64,000 bases of DNA from Kineosporia mesophila (GCF_021129235.1 NZ_JAJOMA010000019.1:62001-126000), one strand, 5' to 3'; counted from the stretch's first letter, positions 1-9,817 are shown. Translations and numbers: made by a program. Notes: a model not told the origin generated them from the sequence alone.

Positions 1-3000
1 GCTGCGGCCCGGCGATCAGAATGATGCCCAGCGTGCCGCCTGACCGCTCCCGGATCGCCTCCCGCGCACTCGTCCATACCTCTTCGGCCGCAGCCGGAGT
101 CGTCTCGCGCAGGTCGCACATGATCAGTGCGTGGCGCCCTGCGGCCCACATGCTAGCCGCAGAGCTGGTGGCCACCAGCGCCGAGGTGCTCACGTCGTCC
201 CGCAGCTTGATCCGATCGCCGTAGACCGCGTTGTCGTTCTCGTCCCGCAGCACCCGGACGCAGCGTTCCAGGGTCAGCGCCTCCGAGCCGATGATCAGCC
301 GCACTTGGTTGCGGGGCCGCAGGAGGTCGGCGATCTGCGCAGATGTCAGCGGTCCTCGGGTGAGGGTGTCGGCGTACCGAGGTCGCAGCAACGTTCCGTC
401 GAAGCTGTCCGGCAGCGGGAAGGACGCGGCGTTATCGAGCACGGAGCTCACTTCTTCGCCGGTGCCCAGTAGCGTCAGGATGTTCGGGGTACGCAGCCGG
501 TACTGCCCGGTGGCCGATGTGGAAAGGACTCCTAAGTCGACACATTCGTCCAGCAGGGCGCGGAACTCACCGGTCAGCACGTCCTCGGAGGCGAAGCCCT
601 GCGGCCACCACTGCTCGCAGTCGCTGCGCAGTTCAGTGGCCGAGAGTGCGGAACCGATACCCTCGTCATAGGCGTGGAACGCCACCGCATAGGCGATCGT
701 CTTGTACCGGTGGTCGAGGTTCAGTGTCCAGTCGAAGCGCTTGCGAATGGCCTCCCGAAGGACTCGGTCCGACCAGATCTCCTCCACGTCGTCAGCGGTG
801 ACCAACTGGGGCAGCCTGAGCGACACCGGGCGCCGCTGCAGGTGGGTCAGCATCCGGGCACCGAAGAGCTGGATCAGCGAAGGCTGGTTATTGGTCAGGG
901 CCAGCACCCGGGCCGCCACGTTGTCGTTCGCGAACCGGTAGCCCAGCGCACCCAGCGGCTGAGTGAGCAAGTCGAAGGCCTTCTGCGAGTTGAGCGGCCC
1001 AACGCAGACAGGGCTGCCGAAGTGTGCCAGGGGGTGGTTGGCCAGCCGCTCGAACCGGGCGGTCTGGTGCAGGCCGGCGAACACAACCTTGACGGCTCGT
1101 TCCGTGTTGTCCATCAGCCTGCGGAACGCGTCCACATGCGTGAACCGCCCCTTCGCGTCGGCATCCAGGAACAGGTCGGACTCGTCGAGCAGCAACAGCA
1201 GCTGACGGCCAGGTTCGGCCTGGATCCAGCGGGTGATGCCGTCGATCACCGCGTGCGCCACGTCGCCGCCGGGCTGCTCGCCCTGCACGATGGCCTTGGC
1301 CACCAGTTGCGGCCACAGAGTGGGCCAGATCCGGTCCGCCCCGATCGCGCCCTGCCCGATCTGGTAGATCGACAGATAGGCGGCCCTGCGATGGTGGTCG
1401 TCCTCGAACTCACGGGCTGCCGCCCGCAGCAACGCGGATTTGCCCAGTTGCCGACCGCCGTAGACGAAGCAGGGGCCGTCCATACTCATGACGTCGCCCA
1501 GCTCTTTCTCACGACCGTAGAACATCTCGACGGCGACGCCGCCGGCCACATCCGGGGTGAACGGTTCCGACATCGTGAACGGCAGGAGGATCTCCATCGT
1601 GGTGTCCAGCCGCGGTGTCGGCTGCGCAGCCAGGTAGGCGAAGGCCGCCTCGTCGACCACGATCGTGGCCGGGAGCCGGGAATGTGAACGCATCAGACCG
1701 GCCAGCTCACGCCGCTGTTCGGGGCTCAGCACACCGAAATAGAGCACCAGAACCGCGTGCTCAGCAGGCTCCGGGCGCAGCAACTGGATCAGCTGACCCG
1801 GCGTCGGCGACTTCCACACCTGGAGCACCCGCAGTGTGTCACCGGCAGGACTGATCTTCGAGCCGAAGGCCGGGATCAGTGCTTCCCCCTCAGTACTGCG
1901 CACGCCGATCAGATGCATCCAGTGACTGGCTCCGGGCTTTTGACCCGAACGACCTCGCGGGGTGTTCTGGTCGGAGAAGATGAAGCCGATCTGCTCGAGC
2001 ACGGACTTCAGCGGGGCCAGGCGCTCGAACGATCGCGCGGACGAGAGATTCGCCCACTGCTCCAGCCGGCTGACGGCGGCCGAACGACGCACGATCTCGG
2101 ACACGTCCATCTTGGCGCCCTCGAGCACCTCCGTCAGCGGTCCCTGCTCGGGGTTGCGTCCGGAATCGATGGTTCGCCGGAGGCTTTCAAGCACCGGGGG
2201 CCGATCCCGCGGCCACGACCCAGCCATGGTGGGGAAGGCCGGGAAGAAGCGAGCGAGATGGTCGATCCGCGCGGTCGCCACCGGCAGGTCACCATGATTG
2301 CGGATTGTCTCGAAGTACTCCTCGGCGGTGGTGATGTCGCCGTCGGCGATCGTCTGGGAGATCCGGACCGCCTGTTCGTCGGTCAGCTGGTCATCCTCCT
2401 GGAGGGCGGCCAGATGCTTCCACAGGCCCTCGGCGAGCGTGGTGGTGCGCTTCTCCCGATCCTCACGGATCCGGTCGATCTGGAAGAACATCTGATCGAA
2501 GTCGTGCCGCTGCCCGCGGGAGAGTAACTCGAAACCTCTTGTCCGACTGGATAGATCGGCCCAGTCATGCTCATTCAGCCGACCGAACCGCCGGTCGGCA
2601 TCCAGCTCGCCGGTCAGCTCGGCAACCTGCTCGTCCAGTTGGCCGATGGCCGTGGTGACGTCCCGGTCCCGCACCGTGGCCAGCCGGCGGGACTGCTGCG
2701 GGTCCAGGTCTCGCAGAAGCTCAATCAGGACCTGCGTTCCGAGGTGATCGTTGCGCCGACTGCGTTGCTCGAAAGAACCCGCCCAACCGCCGGTCTCCGA
2801 GCGCAGGGCGGCTGCGGCAGCAGCGACGTGACCAACTGTGACCGGCTCGGCTGGCTCCAGCGCCGGCGCCAGCCGAAACGGCAGATCGGCCGCGAGCACC
2901 AGGGCGCCGTTCCTGACCTGATCCGGCGCCAGCTCACGATTGCCCTGTGCAGTAACCCCGGTGTCGAGCAGATCGAGGGACTCGTTCATCAGATCGAGCA

Positions 3001-5725
3001 GGACCGGTCCACCGGGCTTGTCGGCCAGGAGATCGGAAACGGCCTCCAGGGCCTGGAACCTGAGCCCGACCACCTTCTCCCGTAGCTCGGTGGCCTGGAC
3101 CGACATCCAGCTGCCCTTCGTCGACTTGGCCAGCGACTCCGCCAGTTCAACCCAGCGAGCCATCAGCACCCGGGCGTCCCCGACCCACTCGATCAGCTTC
3201 TCGCGGGCCCGAGCCTCGATCCGCCGGTTACGGCCCCGCTTGACCAATTGAGGAAAGTCCCGGTCGATCGCCGAGGCAACACCACTGCGCGACTGCAACT
3301 CGGCCACCCGGGCCCGAATGAACCGTAGGTCGTCGGCCTGGTGCGATCCGCTGGCCACCATCGTCAGAGGCTCGCCGAGAAAACCGGCGGGATCCATCCA
3401 TGCCTTGTACAGCTCGGTCGCAGCCGCCCACCGGATGGTGCGGTTCGGCGCATTCTCCAACTGGGATCGGGCGGAGTCGATGAGCGACTGATACTCCGAC
3501 TCCCGGTCGGCGACCTCGGCGACCGCGTTCGACGTGTTGTCGGTGAGGTAGGCGCCGCTGTACAAGTAGTTCAGCAGGGCCTCGGTCAGCGAGCTCGACT
3601 CGTCAGAGCGCTTACTGATGCTGGGACACAGGTCACGCAGCGGTTCCGTGGCACCGGCGGTGGGCGAGATCAGTCCCGCCCGAACCGACGCAGCGTAGAG
3701 CAGGGCCTGCATCTGCGGAAGATCCTTGAGTTGGTCGAGATCGGGTCTCCCGAGCAACTCGTCGACCAGATCCTTGAAGGCCGCCGCGTTCGGTCCGGTC
3801 GCACTGCGCATCGCCTGGGCGTGCGCGGCCAGCCCGTAAACAACGGCTTCCACCGGGCTCTCGCCCGTGCAATGGCTGAGCCAGGCAGCCAGCGAAAAGC
3901 GACGCTCGGTGAGCAGCGCAACGTGCAAGGCGATGACCTCCGCGCTGACGGGCGGCGCGGTGTTCTCAGTTTCGAAACGGGCGTTTTCAGAACGGACGAG
4001 TGGGGTGCGCTCAGCCTTGGGCTCGGCGAATCCGGTCCTGACAGTTGCGGAAACAGCAGCTTCGACGCGATCAGTTCGGGAGACCGACGGGCTCTCGCCG
4101 AGTGGGGTCTCCCTGCTGCTGTCGTTCTCCTGAACGCGGGCATTTTCGTCGCCTGCGTGGCTCTCCCCCACGACCAATCCGAGTTGGGCGACCAACTCTT
4201 CCACCGTCGGTGCAACTGCGGGCTCCGCCACAGGGCTACTTTCGGGCAGAAGGCTGCTTTCAACCTTCTCGATCAGCGGGGTGACGATCTCGTTGCCGTC
4301 CTCGACGTCGTCCGCAATTTCCGTGTTCGGGTCAGATTCCAGGTCTTCTCCTGGAGCTGGAGCGCCCGCCGGCTCCGGCTGCCCGTTGGGCAGGGACAGC
4401 CCGTCATTTCCGGCAAGACCCATCAGCATCGAGAAGGCCGACGGCAGCGAGCGGTCGTGAGTGGCCCCACTGAGACGGAAAGTTCGCTCGGGATCGGTCG
4501 ATCCGATCTCAATGGCTTGGACCAGTGCATCCAACGCCCCGAGAAGGACGGGCCCAGAACCCTCGTCGGCTTCCTGCGCCAAGTCACGGATCTCCTGCGC
4601 GGCGTCATCCGCGTAGGCCGGCGCCTCCAGGAGCACCAGACGCGAGATCCGGCTCAGGAGTTCGACCGTGGCGTTCGCGGCCGAGAGGTTCTGCAACGCC
4701 ACCTCGGCCTGCTCCAGGCTACCTACCTCGTCCGGCCCAGCCACCGATGCGACAGCCCTCAGCAGAAGCGCCAACTCCTCGCCGAGAGAACTCAATGTGC
4801 CGATCGACTGTGGTGACAACACGCGGCCATGCGCGAGATCGTCCGACAACTGGCTCAGCGCCCGAGGTCCGGCGTCGGCGTATCGCCCAGTGAGATCGGT
4901 CAGCCGATCGGAGAGATCAGGCAGAGAAAGGTGCGATGCGAGGTCCATATCGGCTGCCTCCTCGATGCCCTGGGCCTCCTCGGTCTCCTGGGATTGCCGC
5001 TCGGCGAGCTGACCACTGCGCTCCAGACCAATCACCCGCTCGCAGAGTTCGTCCAGCGAAACGGGATGTTCGGGCAGATCAGACTTCTCCTCGCGTAGTT
5101 CGGACCACTGCCTCGCGAGCACGTCGCGCTGAGCTTCCGACCAGAACTCCGGCGGGTCAGCGACCAGCCAGGCCAGCGCGGTAAGCGACCCGACCGATCG
5201 GGTCAGCACCAGTGCGGTCCAGGCCGCCGCCCTGACCTGTGACGAGCCGCCGAACTCGGCTGGGCCAGTCACGAACGTCTCGCGCAACGGGTGCGTGGCC
5301 AGGAAATGCAGGTCTGTGGGCTCTCCACGGAAGAGAGAACTGAGCTGGTCAGACGTCAGTGACAACGATTGATGCAAGGCCAACACCGACGCGTCCAATG
5401 CGTTCAGGACGAACCGTGAACTCTCGATCTCGCCGGAACTGGCCAGTTTGGGCCGCAACGCCTGTGCAATGGCAGCGGCCGGCGCGCTCGAGCTACGCTG
5501 AAGGGAGCGGGTCAGCTGCCCCAGGCTGCGCTCGTCGAGGCGTTGGATCTCAGCGGTCAGTTCCTTCAGCGACAGTCTTTTGGCGAAGGACTTCATCGGC
5601 CGGACAGCCGCCAGCGCCAAAGCATACCTGGCCGGGATCCGGTGAGGACGGTCCCCGGTCGGTAGCTCGGGTTCGCCGGAAACCTCCGATGCGGAGTCAC
5701 CGGCCAGACTTTCGCCTTCAGGCAC
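1..5725 (-). CDS. Giant AAA/STAND-like ATPase (5' part only)
   Basis: An open frame runs from a GTG start at 5725, preceded by an AAAGGA-type ribosome site, off the left edge without a stop (1,908 complete codons visible). The first ~1,400 residues are unrecognised, helix-rich and include an acidic, Pro/Ser-rich linker. A P-loop, GGRQLGKSALL, lies near residues 1420-1430 and a Walker B strand, LLLLLDESD, near 1510. Later segments resemble the lid and winged-helix parts of AAA/STAND ATPases. The C-terminus lies outside the window. The protein is probably cytoplasmic and may be a regulator or sensor ATPase; a defence role is inferred only from its neighbours. The long plus-strand open frames over it are antisense shadows. 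Confidence 0.85.
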   Translation of the reverse strand, partial: MPEGESLAGDSASEVSGEPELPTGDRPHRIPARYALALAAVRPMKSFAKRLSLKELTAEIQRLDERSLGQLTRSLQRSSSAPAAAIAQALRPKLASSGEIESSRFVLNALDASVLALHQSLSLTSDQLSSLFRGEPTDLHFLATHPLRETFVTGPAEFGGSSQVRAAAWTALVLTRSVGSLTALAWLVADPPEFWSEAQRDVLARQWSELREEKSDLPEHPVSLDELCERVIGLERSGQLAERQSQETEEAQGIEEAADMDLASHLSLPDLSDRLTDLTGRYADAGPRALSQLSDDLAHGRVLSPQSIGTLSSLGEELALLLRAVASVAGPDEVGSLEQAEVALQNLSAANATVELLSRISRLVLLEAPAYADDAAQEIRDLAQEADEGSGPVLLGALDALVQAIEIGSTDPERTFRLSGATHDRSLPSAFSMLMGLAGNDGLSLPNGQPEPAGAPAPGEDLESDPNTEIADDVEDGNEIVTPLIEKVESSLLPESSPVAEPAVAPTVEELVAQLGLVVGESHAGDENARVQENDSSRETPLGESPSVSRTDRVEAAVSATVRTGFAEPKAERTPLVRSENARFETENTAPPVSAEVIALHVALLTERRFSLAAWLSHCTGESPVEAVVYGLAAHAQAMRSATGPNAAAFKDLVDELLGRPDLDQLKDLPQMQALLYAASVRAGLISPTAGATEPLRDLCPSISKRSDESSSLTEALLNYLYSGAYLTDNTSNAVAEVADRESEYQSLIDSARSQLENAPNRTIRWAAATELYKAWMDPAGFLGEPLTMVASGSHQADDLRFIRARVAELQSRSGVASAIDRDFPQLVKRGRNRRIEARAREKLIEWVGDARVLMARWVELAESLAKSTKGSWMSVQATELREKVVGLRFQALEAVSDLLADKPGGPVLLDLMNESLDLLDTGVTAQGNRELAPDQVRNGALVLAADLPFRLAPALEPAEPVTVGHVAAAAAALRSETGGWAGSFEQRSRRNDHLGTQVLIELLRDLDPQQSRRLATVRDRDVTTAIGQLDEQVAELTGELDADRRFGRLNEHDWADLSSRTRGFELLSRGQRHDFDQMFFQIDRIREDREKRTTTLAEGLWKHLAALQEDDQLTDEQAVRISQTIADGDITTAEEYFETIRNHGDLPVATARIDHLARFFPAFPTMAGSWPRDRPPVLESLRRTIDSGRNPEQGPLTEVLEGAKMDVSEIVRRSAAVSRLEQWANLSSARSFERLAPLKSVLEQIGFIFSDQNTPRGRSGQKPGASHWMHLIGVRSTEGEALIPAFGSKISPAGDTLRVLQVWKSPTPGQLIQLLRPEPAEHAVLVLYFGVLSPEQRRELAGLMRSHSRLPATIVVDEAAFAYLAAQPTPRLDTTMEILLPFTMSEPFTPDVAGGVAVEMFYGREKELGDVMSMDGPCFVYGGRQLGKSALLRAAAREFEDDHHRRAAYLSIYQIGQGAIGADRIWPTLWPQLVAKAIVQGEQPGGDVAHAVIDGITRWIQAEPGRQLLLLLDESDLFLDADAKGRFTHVDAFRRLMDNTERAVKVVFAGLHQTARFERLANHPLAHFGSPVCVGPLNSQKAFDLLTQPLGALGYRFANDNVAARVLALTNNQPSLIQLFGARMLTHLQRRPVSLRLPQLVTADDVEEIWSDRVLREAIRKRFDWTLNLDHRYKTIAYAVAFHAYDEGIGSALSATELRSDCEQWWPQGFASEDVLTGEFRALLDECVDLGVLSTSATGQYRLRTPNILTLLGTGEEVSSVLDNAASFPLPDSFDGTLLRPRYADTLTRGPLTSAQIADLLRPRNQVRLIIGSEALTLERCVRVLRDENDNAVYGDRIKLRDDVSTSALVATSSAASMWAAGRHALIMCDLRETTPAAAEEVWTSAREAIRERSGGTLGIILIAGPQ

Positions 5726-6221
5726 CAGGTTTTCCTTTCCCGTATTGCCCTAAGCCGGCAACACACGCCGCGCGAGGGGAAGATACTAGCGCCAAGCACG
5801 ACTAAACCCACCGTGGCATCGCCCGCAAGACCTTCCCACTCTCCTCATATGAAGCAGCTCGCCCATGGTCGAGACGGATGCGCGTTCCGACCGCATAGGG
5901 AAGGGCACGCCGCTGCATCGGTGAGGCACGGAGCCCTGTCGGAAGGCCGCCGGTACGCGGTCAGCTAAATCCATCTATTGGCAGGCTTTTCCGAACATTA
6001 TTCCTTTGTCACCGATAGGCGCGTCCTACTTGCCTGACTGCGCTTTCCTGCTACTGATCACCTCCACATTCTATTACACTTGCGTCCCGTCCACTCACAG
6101 CATCGAGCGTTCCTGTGGGCTGCAAGACCTGAAGTAGCGTCAGTAATCGTGCTGACTTCAAGCTCTGCTACTCCAGTAATCGTTGACATCCAGAACCTGA
6201 TCGACAATGACGACCGCGCCG
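5726..6221. other. Intergenic region, 496 bp
   Basis: I see no convincing coding frame. The stretch is less GC-rich than its flanks and must hold the promoter of the giant ATPase if that gene is transcribed separately from the ESX-type operon upstream. No terminator hairpin stood out. Confidence 0.5.
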
Positions 6222-7034
6222 TCATTTCTGCCCCGCCAGCTCCGCTCGCTGCTCGGGGCTGTAGAAGTATTGGCGGACAGCCAGATAGGCAGGAACGGCG
6301 TTAGCCCCCAGCCAATACGCACGAATAATCATGAAGGGCAGGCCCTCCGCACCCTTGGAGAACCGACCAGCGTTGTTTTTGGTCCGAGTCCCCTCCAACG
6401 GAAAAGCTTTCACTGTGATCCACGGCGTCTGATGATTCCGGGCCGCAACTTCGGTCACCGACTCCCACGGCACGAAGTGCTCGAACGTCAGCGACCGGTG
6501 ATAGATGCCGGCGGAAGTGATTACCACGACACCCGGCGCGGTGCGCAGCATGGTCACCAGAAACCAGAGCAGGTATAGGCCGAAACTGGCGAACACCAGA
6601 GACATCACCACTCCGGCAACGCTGACCTGCCGGACCGCTGCCACCGCGTAGCCGAAGCAGCCGATAGCGCAGGCCCCCAGCACGACCGAAAGCCAGTAGT
6701 AGGCCCAGCGCGAATACGGAAATGCCAGGCCTTCCTCGCCTTGATCATTTGTTCCTCGCGACGGTGGCCCACTGGCTTGGCGAGGACGGTGCATCAAGCT
6801 CACAGTGAGCCCGGTCAGATGGACGAGTAGCAGCATCCCGCCGGCCCAGACCAGCACCTGCCACAACGTTCCGTGCAAGACCTCGTCCACCGTGAGAATA
6901 GCGAAAAGAATTGCCAGGAGGGCAAAGAGGACCACCGAACCGATCCTCCCGATCGACCGGTGAGGCTTTGGCCAGTCGGCCGGCGGGTCTTCCTGTTCGC
7001 CCGGGACCGCGCTGTATCCGCCGGTGTTGCTCAT
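6222..7034 (-). CDS. Membrane protein with cytoplasmic PH-like C-terminus, last gene of ESX-type operon
   Basis: Protein of 270 aa. The start at 7034 is chosen because it overlaps the stop of the upstream gene as TGATG, the same coupling seen at the two other junctions of this operon. A Pro-rich cytoplasmic N-terminus is followed by two hydrophobic segments near residues 35-75, a polar linker, and two more near 110-160. The C-terminal ~100 residues are soluble, with GVVVITSAGIYHRS and FVPWESVTEV, a pattern seen in bacterial PH-like domains attached to membrane proteins. A frameshifted paralogue lies at 15543-16294. The function is unknown; context suggests a membrane partner or immunity factor for the WXG100-type protein encoded just upstream. 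Confidence 0.8.
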   Translation of the reverse strand: MSNTGGYSAVPGEQEDPPADWPKPHRSIGRIGSVVLFALLAILFAILTVDEVLHGTLWQVLVWAGGMLLLVHLTGLTVSLMHRPRQASGPPSRGTNDQGEEGLAFPYSRWAYYWLSVVLGACAIGCFGYAVAAVRQVSVAGVVMSLVFASFGLYLLWFLVTMLRTAPGVVVITSAGIYHRSLTFEHFVPWESVTEVAARNHQTPWITVKAFPLEGTRTKNNAGRFSKGAEGLPFMIIRAYWLGANAVPAYLAVRQYFYSPEQRAELAGQK

Positions 7035-8329
7035 CAGAAAATCGACTTCCAAACCTTACTTGCGCTGTCGCTGACCGTTTCCCCCACCGCATGACTTGCT
7101 GCAGAACCCGCTGAGGCGATTGCCTGACCGGCCCCGGAGACTGTTTCGGCAGCGCTGTCACCCAGGTCAGAAGCCCTGTCTCCGACCCACCCACCGGCGT
7201 CCACGACAGCTCCGCCTGCGTCGGTAAGACCGTGCCCGACTGCCGCGAACCCATCCTCGATGGCGTCTTTCGTTCCTTGCGGGAGTCTGTCGTACCCGGC
7301 ATCGAGCCCGCCGCTGACGACAAGCCCGACAAGGAGACCGGCGCCTGCACCGACCAGTGTGCCGGCGCCCGGGACGATTGAGCCGATCGCGGCCCCCGCC
7401 CCCGCAGCGGCCAGTGCCCCGCCAACCCCACTGATCACGGCCTTGCCGACCGGTTTGCCGGTGTGGATGTCGTAGCCGATGTCAGCGGCAGTGATGCCCA
7501 GGCCGATGATCGGAAGCCGGGCACCGATCTTGCTGCCGGACTTCATCGCCTTGAGCTCCCACTCACTGGCCTCAAGGTAATTGGACAGCGCCAGCTTGTT
7601 CAGCGCCTTTGCCTCTGCGCTACCACCTGGGGCCTTCAGGTAGCGCTCCGCCGCCAGAGCGCTCTCCTTCCTCAACGCTGCGGACTGGGCCTTGAGGATG
7701 CTGACATGCTTCTCGGCCAGGCCGCCGATGACCGCATCGTTAAATGCCCCAGCCGCAACCAGTGCCGGCTTGCTCTTCAGATCACCGAGCACGTTGCCGA
7801 GCGTGTCCTGAGCAAATTTTTCCAGGTCACGAGCCGAGTCTGCGTGCTCCTGTGCCTCAGCGTAAGCAGCGAGCTTGGCCTGGTGGTCGTTGTAGAAGGC
7901 GACCTCGGCCTCATAGACCTGCGCCTCGACAGTGGTCGCACCCGCCGGCAGTTGCTCGGCCGGGCGGGCTGGGCCTTGACCCGGATCAAGGATGGCGTCA
8001 TCCACCAGCGCCAGTCCGCCGTCTCCGGCAATCTGACGGGCGCGCTCCATACCTCTCTGCGCACTGTCCAGGTCATCGGCATAGCTCTTGAACGCCTCCG
8101 ATATTCTCTCCACCTCGCGGGCCAGATCGAGTGCGTTCCGACCGCCCGCGTCCACAGTGGCGTGGAAGGCAGAGCCCGCGTCGCCCGACCAGCCTGCCTC
8201 CGCCTCGTCACGGATCTTGAACAGATCGGTGACGGACTGTTCGATCGCCGGAGACAGCGAATTACCAAGCCAGGCCGCCGAGCCGCGGATGCTGACGGGG
8301 TTCCCCTTCACCAGGGTGTCAATTGCCAT
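7034..8329 (-). CDS. WXG100/LXG-like protein with glycine-rich hydrophobic C-terminal segment
   Basis: Protein of 431 aa. The N-terminal ~100 residues are helical with a central WSG (residues 47-49, in the context EAGWSGDAG), as in WXG100/ESX proteins. A long helical region follows. Near residues 300-340 there is an almost uninterrupted Gly/Ala-rich hydrophobic stretch typical of glycine-zipper or pore-like segments, then an Asp/Gly/Ala-rich tail. No known enzymatic toxin domain is seen. The architecture matches putative type VII secretion substrates, and the preceding small gene could be its partner. Its start overlaps the stop of that gene by one base (TGATG). Secretion and toxicity are inferences; no ESX secretion ATPase is present in the window. 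Confidence 0.75.
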   Translation of the reverse strand: MAIDTLVKGNPVSIRGSAAWLGNSLSPAIEQSVTDLFKIRDEAEAGWSGDAGSAFHATVDAGGRNALDLAREVERISEAFKSYADDLDSAQRGMERARQIAGDGGLALVDDAILDPGQGPARPAEQLPAGATTVEAQVYEAEVAFYNDHQAKLAAYAEAQEHADSARDLEKFAQDTLGNVLGDLKSKPALVAAGAFNDAVIGGLAEKHVSILKAQSAALRKESALAAERYLKAPGGSAEAKALNKLALSNYLEASEWELKAMKSGSKIGARLPIIGLGITAADIGYDIHTGKPVGKAVISGVGGALAAAGAGAAIGSIVPGAGTLVGAGAGLLVGLVVSGGLDAGYDRLPQGTKDAIEDGFAAVGHGLTDAGGAVVDAGGWVGDRASDLGDSAAETVSGAGQAIASAGSAASHAVGETVSDSASKVWKSIF

Positions 8330-8607
8330 CAGTGTCCCTGGTAAGCGTCGGCTGCGGCCCCGTCCGAGGCCGCGTAACCCTGTCGGGCGGCGGCAACCGC
8401 TTCGCCCGTACCTCTCATCCCCACCACGAGATCGCCGGTGTTATCCGTCAGGAACGCCAGTGCAGCGCCCATGATGGACGTGACAGCGCCCGCGTCCGGG
8501 GCGGCCGGGGCCGAACTACCCACCTCGTCGAGTTCGCCCGCGGCCTTACCCAGGCTGTCCCTCATCGCATCCAGGACTGAGAGATCAGCCTTCATCTGGC
8601 CGGCCAT
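8329..8607 (-). CDS. Small ESX-like helical protein
   Basis: Protein of 92 aa, beginning MAGQMKADLSVLDAMRDSL. A longer in-frame start exists upstream, but the ATG at 8607 overlaps the stop of the preceding gene as TGATG and fits the size of ESX-type proteins. It is predicted to be two helices separated by an Ala/Pro-rich turn. A canonical WxG is not present, so membership of WXG100 proper is uncertain. By position it may be a chaperone or co-secreted partner of the 431-aa protein encoded immediately downstream. Confidence 0.7.
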   Translation of the reverse strand: MAGQMKADLSVLDAMRDSLGKAAGELDEVGSSAPAAPDAGAVTSIMGAALAFLTDNTGDLVVGMRGTGEAVAAARQGYAASDGAAADAYQGH

Positions 8608-8948
8608 CAAAGATCGCTCCCGGTACGGCGCAGCTCCTGGGGAATACTGATGTCCAACAGAATCAACTCGAAACTGGTCGCCAGACGGGCCTTTTCCAGG
8701 TCGACAGCCAACATCACCGTCCAGGGCTGCTCGGGACCACAGAGGGCAACCAGCCGGTCCATCGCGGAGTAGACCAGCAGTGCGAGCCGCCCGTCCTTGG
8801 TCTCCCTCAGGTCCAGAGTCAACTCGCCATCGGTCTGAGGTCGTTCGCACGGCACGTAAACCACGGGCGGAAACACTTCACCGGGATGCGTCATTCCGCG
8901 CAGCAGCCGGTCGGCATCCAGTTCCTCACCCAGAGTTTTGTCCACCAT
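8607..8948 (-). CDS. SAV_915/SseB-like protein, first gene of ESX-type operon
   Basis: Protein of 113 aa. The central sequence, with VVYVPCERP and LALLVYSAMDRLVALCG, has the pattern of the small actinobacterial SAV_915 family related to SseB N-terminal domains, which are often encoded beside ESX-type genes. No enzymatic residues are evident. The ATG at 8948 has no clear ribosome site, but a TAGAGT hexamer lies about 9 bases upstream, so leaderless transcription is possible. Its stop overlaps the next start as TGATG. It heads a four-gene unit that reads leftward, divergent from the wHTH-HerA-PIN operon. Confidence 0.7.
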   Translation of the reverse strand: MVDKTLGEELDADRLLRGMTHPGEVFPPVVYVPCERPQTDGELTLDLRETKDGRLALLVYSAMDRLVALCGPEQPWTVMLAVDLEKARLATSFELILLDISIPQELRRTGSDL

Positions 8949-9184
8949 GCCAAGACTCTAGAACCGCCCCAGGACACCCGGTAGAGAATTACTCGCCTTA
9001 ATGCGCAGAGTTACGAACTGGCGCATCGAGGATGTCCACCGGCATCACTCGATGGCGACCGCTCCACCCGTCAAGTCCACCACCCCACCCCGACACTGAA
9101 CGCAAACCGCACCCATCGGCCGTCTCCCCCACCCCGCCGGCGCCAGCACATAACGTGCCCAACGCCCTATTTCGTCGGTGAGCC
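8949..9184. promoter_or_regulatory. Divergent promoter region between ESX-type and HerA-PIN operons
   Basis: This 236-bp region separates two divergent operons and must hold both promoters. A TAGAGT hexamer just upstream of the leftward ATG is a plausible -10 element. I saw no clear operator palindrome. Confidence 0.5.
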
Positions 9185-9817
9185 ATGGAGAGCCTGATGC
9201 CGCGTCCGGATCCGCACCTGACCCCCAGAGACCGTGTTGTTCTTCTGTCACTGATGGCGGTCGCCACCGATGTCAGCAACCGGGAGCTGAAAGCACGGTG
9301 CGGGCTGGATCTGACCGGCGACGCCCGGCACCGACTGAACGACGCGGGTCTGGTGAACAGCCCCAAGGTCGGGCGGGAGCTGCGGCACGAACTCACAGAA
9401 GATGGCTGGGACTGGGCCAAGAAGGAGTTCTCACAGCCCTACCCACCCCGGGCCGACACCGGCACCCGGGGCATGTACCTGATCCTCAGCCGCTTCAGCG
9501 AGTTCCTGGACCGGACGAACCAGAGCGCCGACGCCATCTTCACTCCCCCGGCCAAGGATCTTGGCATTCGCCTGCGGAAGGCCGTGACCGAACTCGCCGA
9601 GGCTCCGGGCGAATGGGTTGCGCTGTCCCAGCTTCGTTTGCACCTGTCCGACGTGCCCCGCAAGGAGCTGGACGCTGCCCTCAGCGCGGCGTATCAGCAG
9701 AAGGATCTGGTCATCATGGCCGACGCCGACGAACGCCGGCTCAGTGCCGCCGACCGCGCCGCCGCGGTCCGGATAGGGGGCGAAGACCATCACCTCATCC
9801 GGCTGGCCACCTCGTGA
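9185..9817 (+). CDS. Two-domain winged-helix DNA-binding protein
   Basis: Protein of 210 aa. Residues ~10-80 have a winged-helix pattern: a helix LTPRDRVVLLSLMAV, then NRELKARCGL, a wing-like stretch and TEDGWDWAKKEF, similar to MarR/PadR-like folds. A second winged-helix-like unit follows at ~135-205, with EWVALSQLRLHLSDV and DERRLSAADR. There is no enzymatic motif. The ATG at 9185 is used; ATG 9197 is an alternative. Its stop overlaps the GTG of the next gene by four bases (GTGA), so translation is coupled to the ATPase. It may be a specificity or regulatory subunit of the HerA-PIN module; this is inference from gene order. Confidence 0.75.
   Translation: MESLMPRPDPHLTPRDRVVLLSLMAVATDVSNRELKARCGLDLTGDARHRLNDAGLVNSPKVGRELRHELTEDGWDWAKKEFSQPYPPRADTGTRGMYLILSRFSEFLDRTNQSADAIFTPPAKDLGIRLRKAVTELAEAPGEWVALSQLRLHLSDVPRKELDAALSAAYQQKDLVIMADADERRLSAADRAAAVRIGGEDHHLIRLATS

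Noticed and set aside
674-4816. Long plus-strand open frames opposite the giant ATPase
   Set aside because: They are antisense to a continuous minus-strand frame with ATPase motifs, and their proteins are low-complexity without domains.
9178-9813. Upstream extension of the HerA-like ATPase frame
   Set aside because: It overlaps the winged-helix gene in another frame and reads Arg/Pro-rich nonsense; the GTG at 9814 overlaps the upstream stop.
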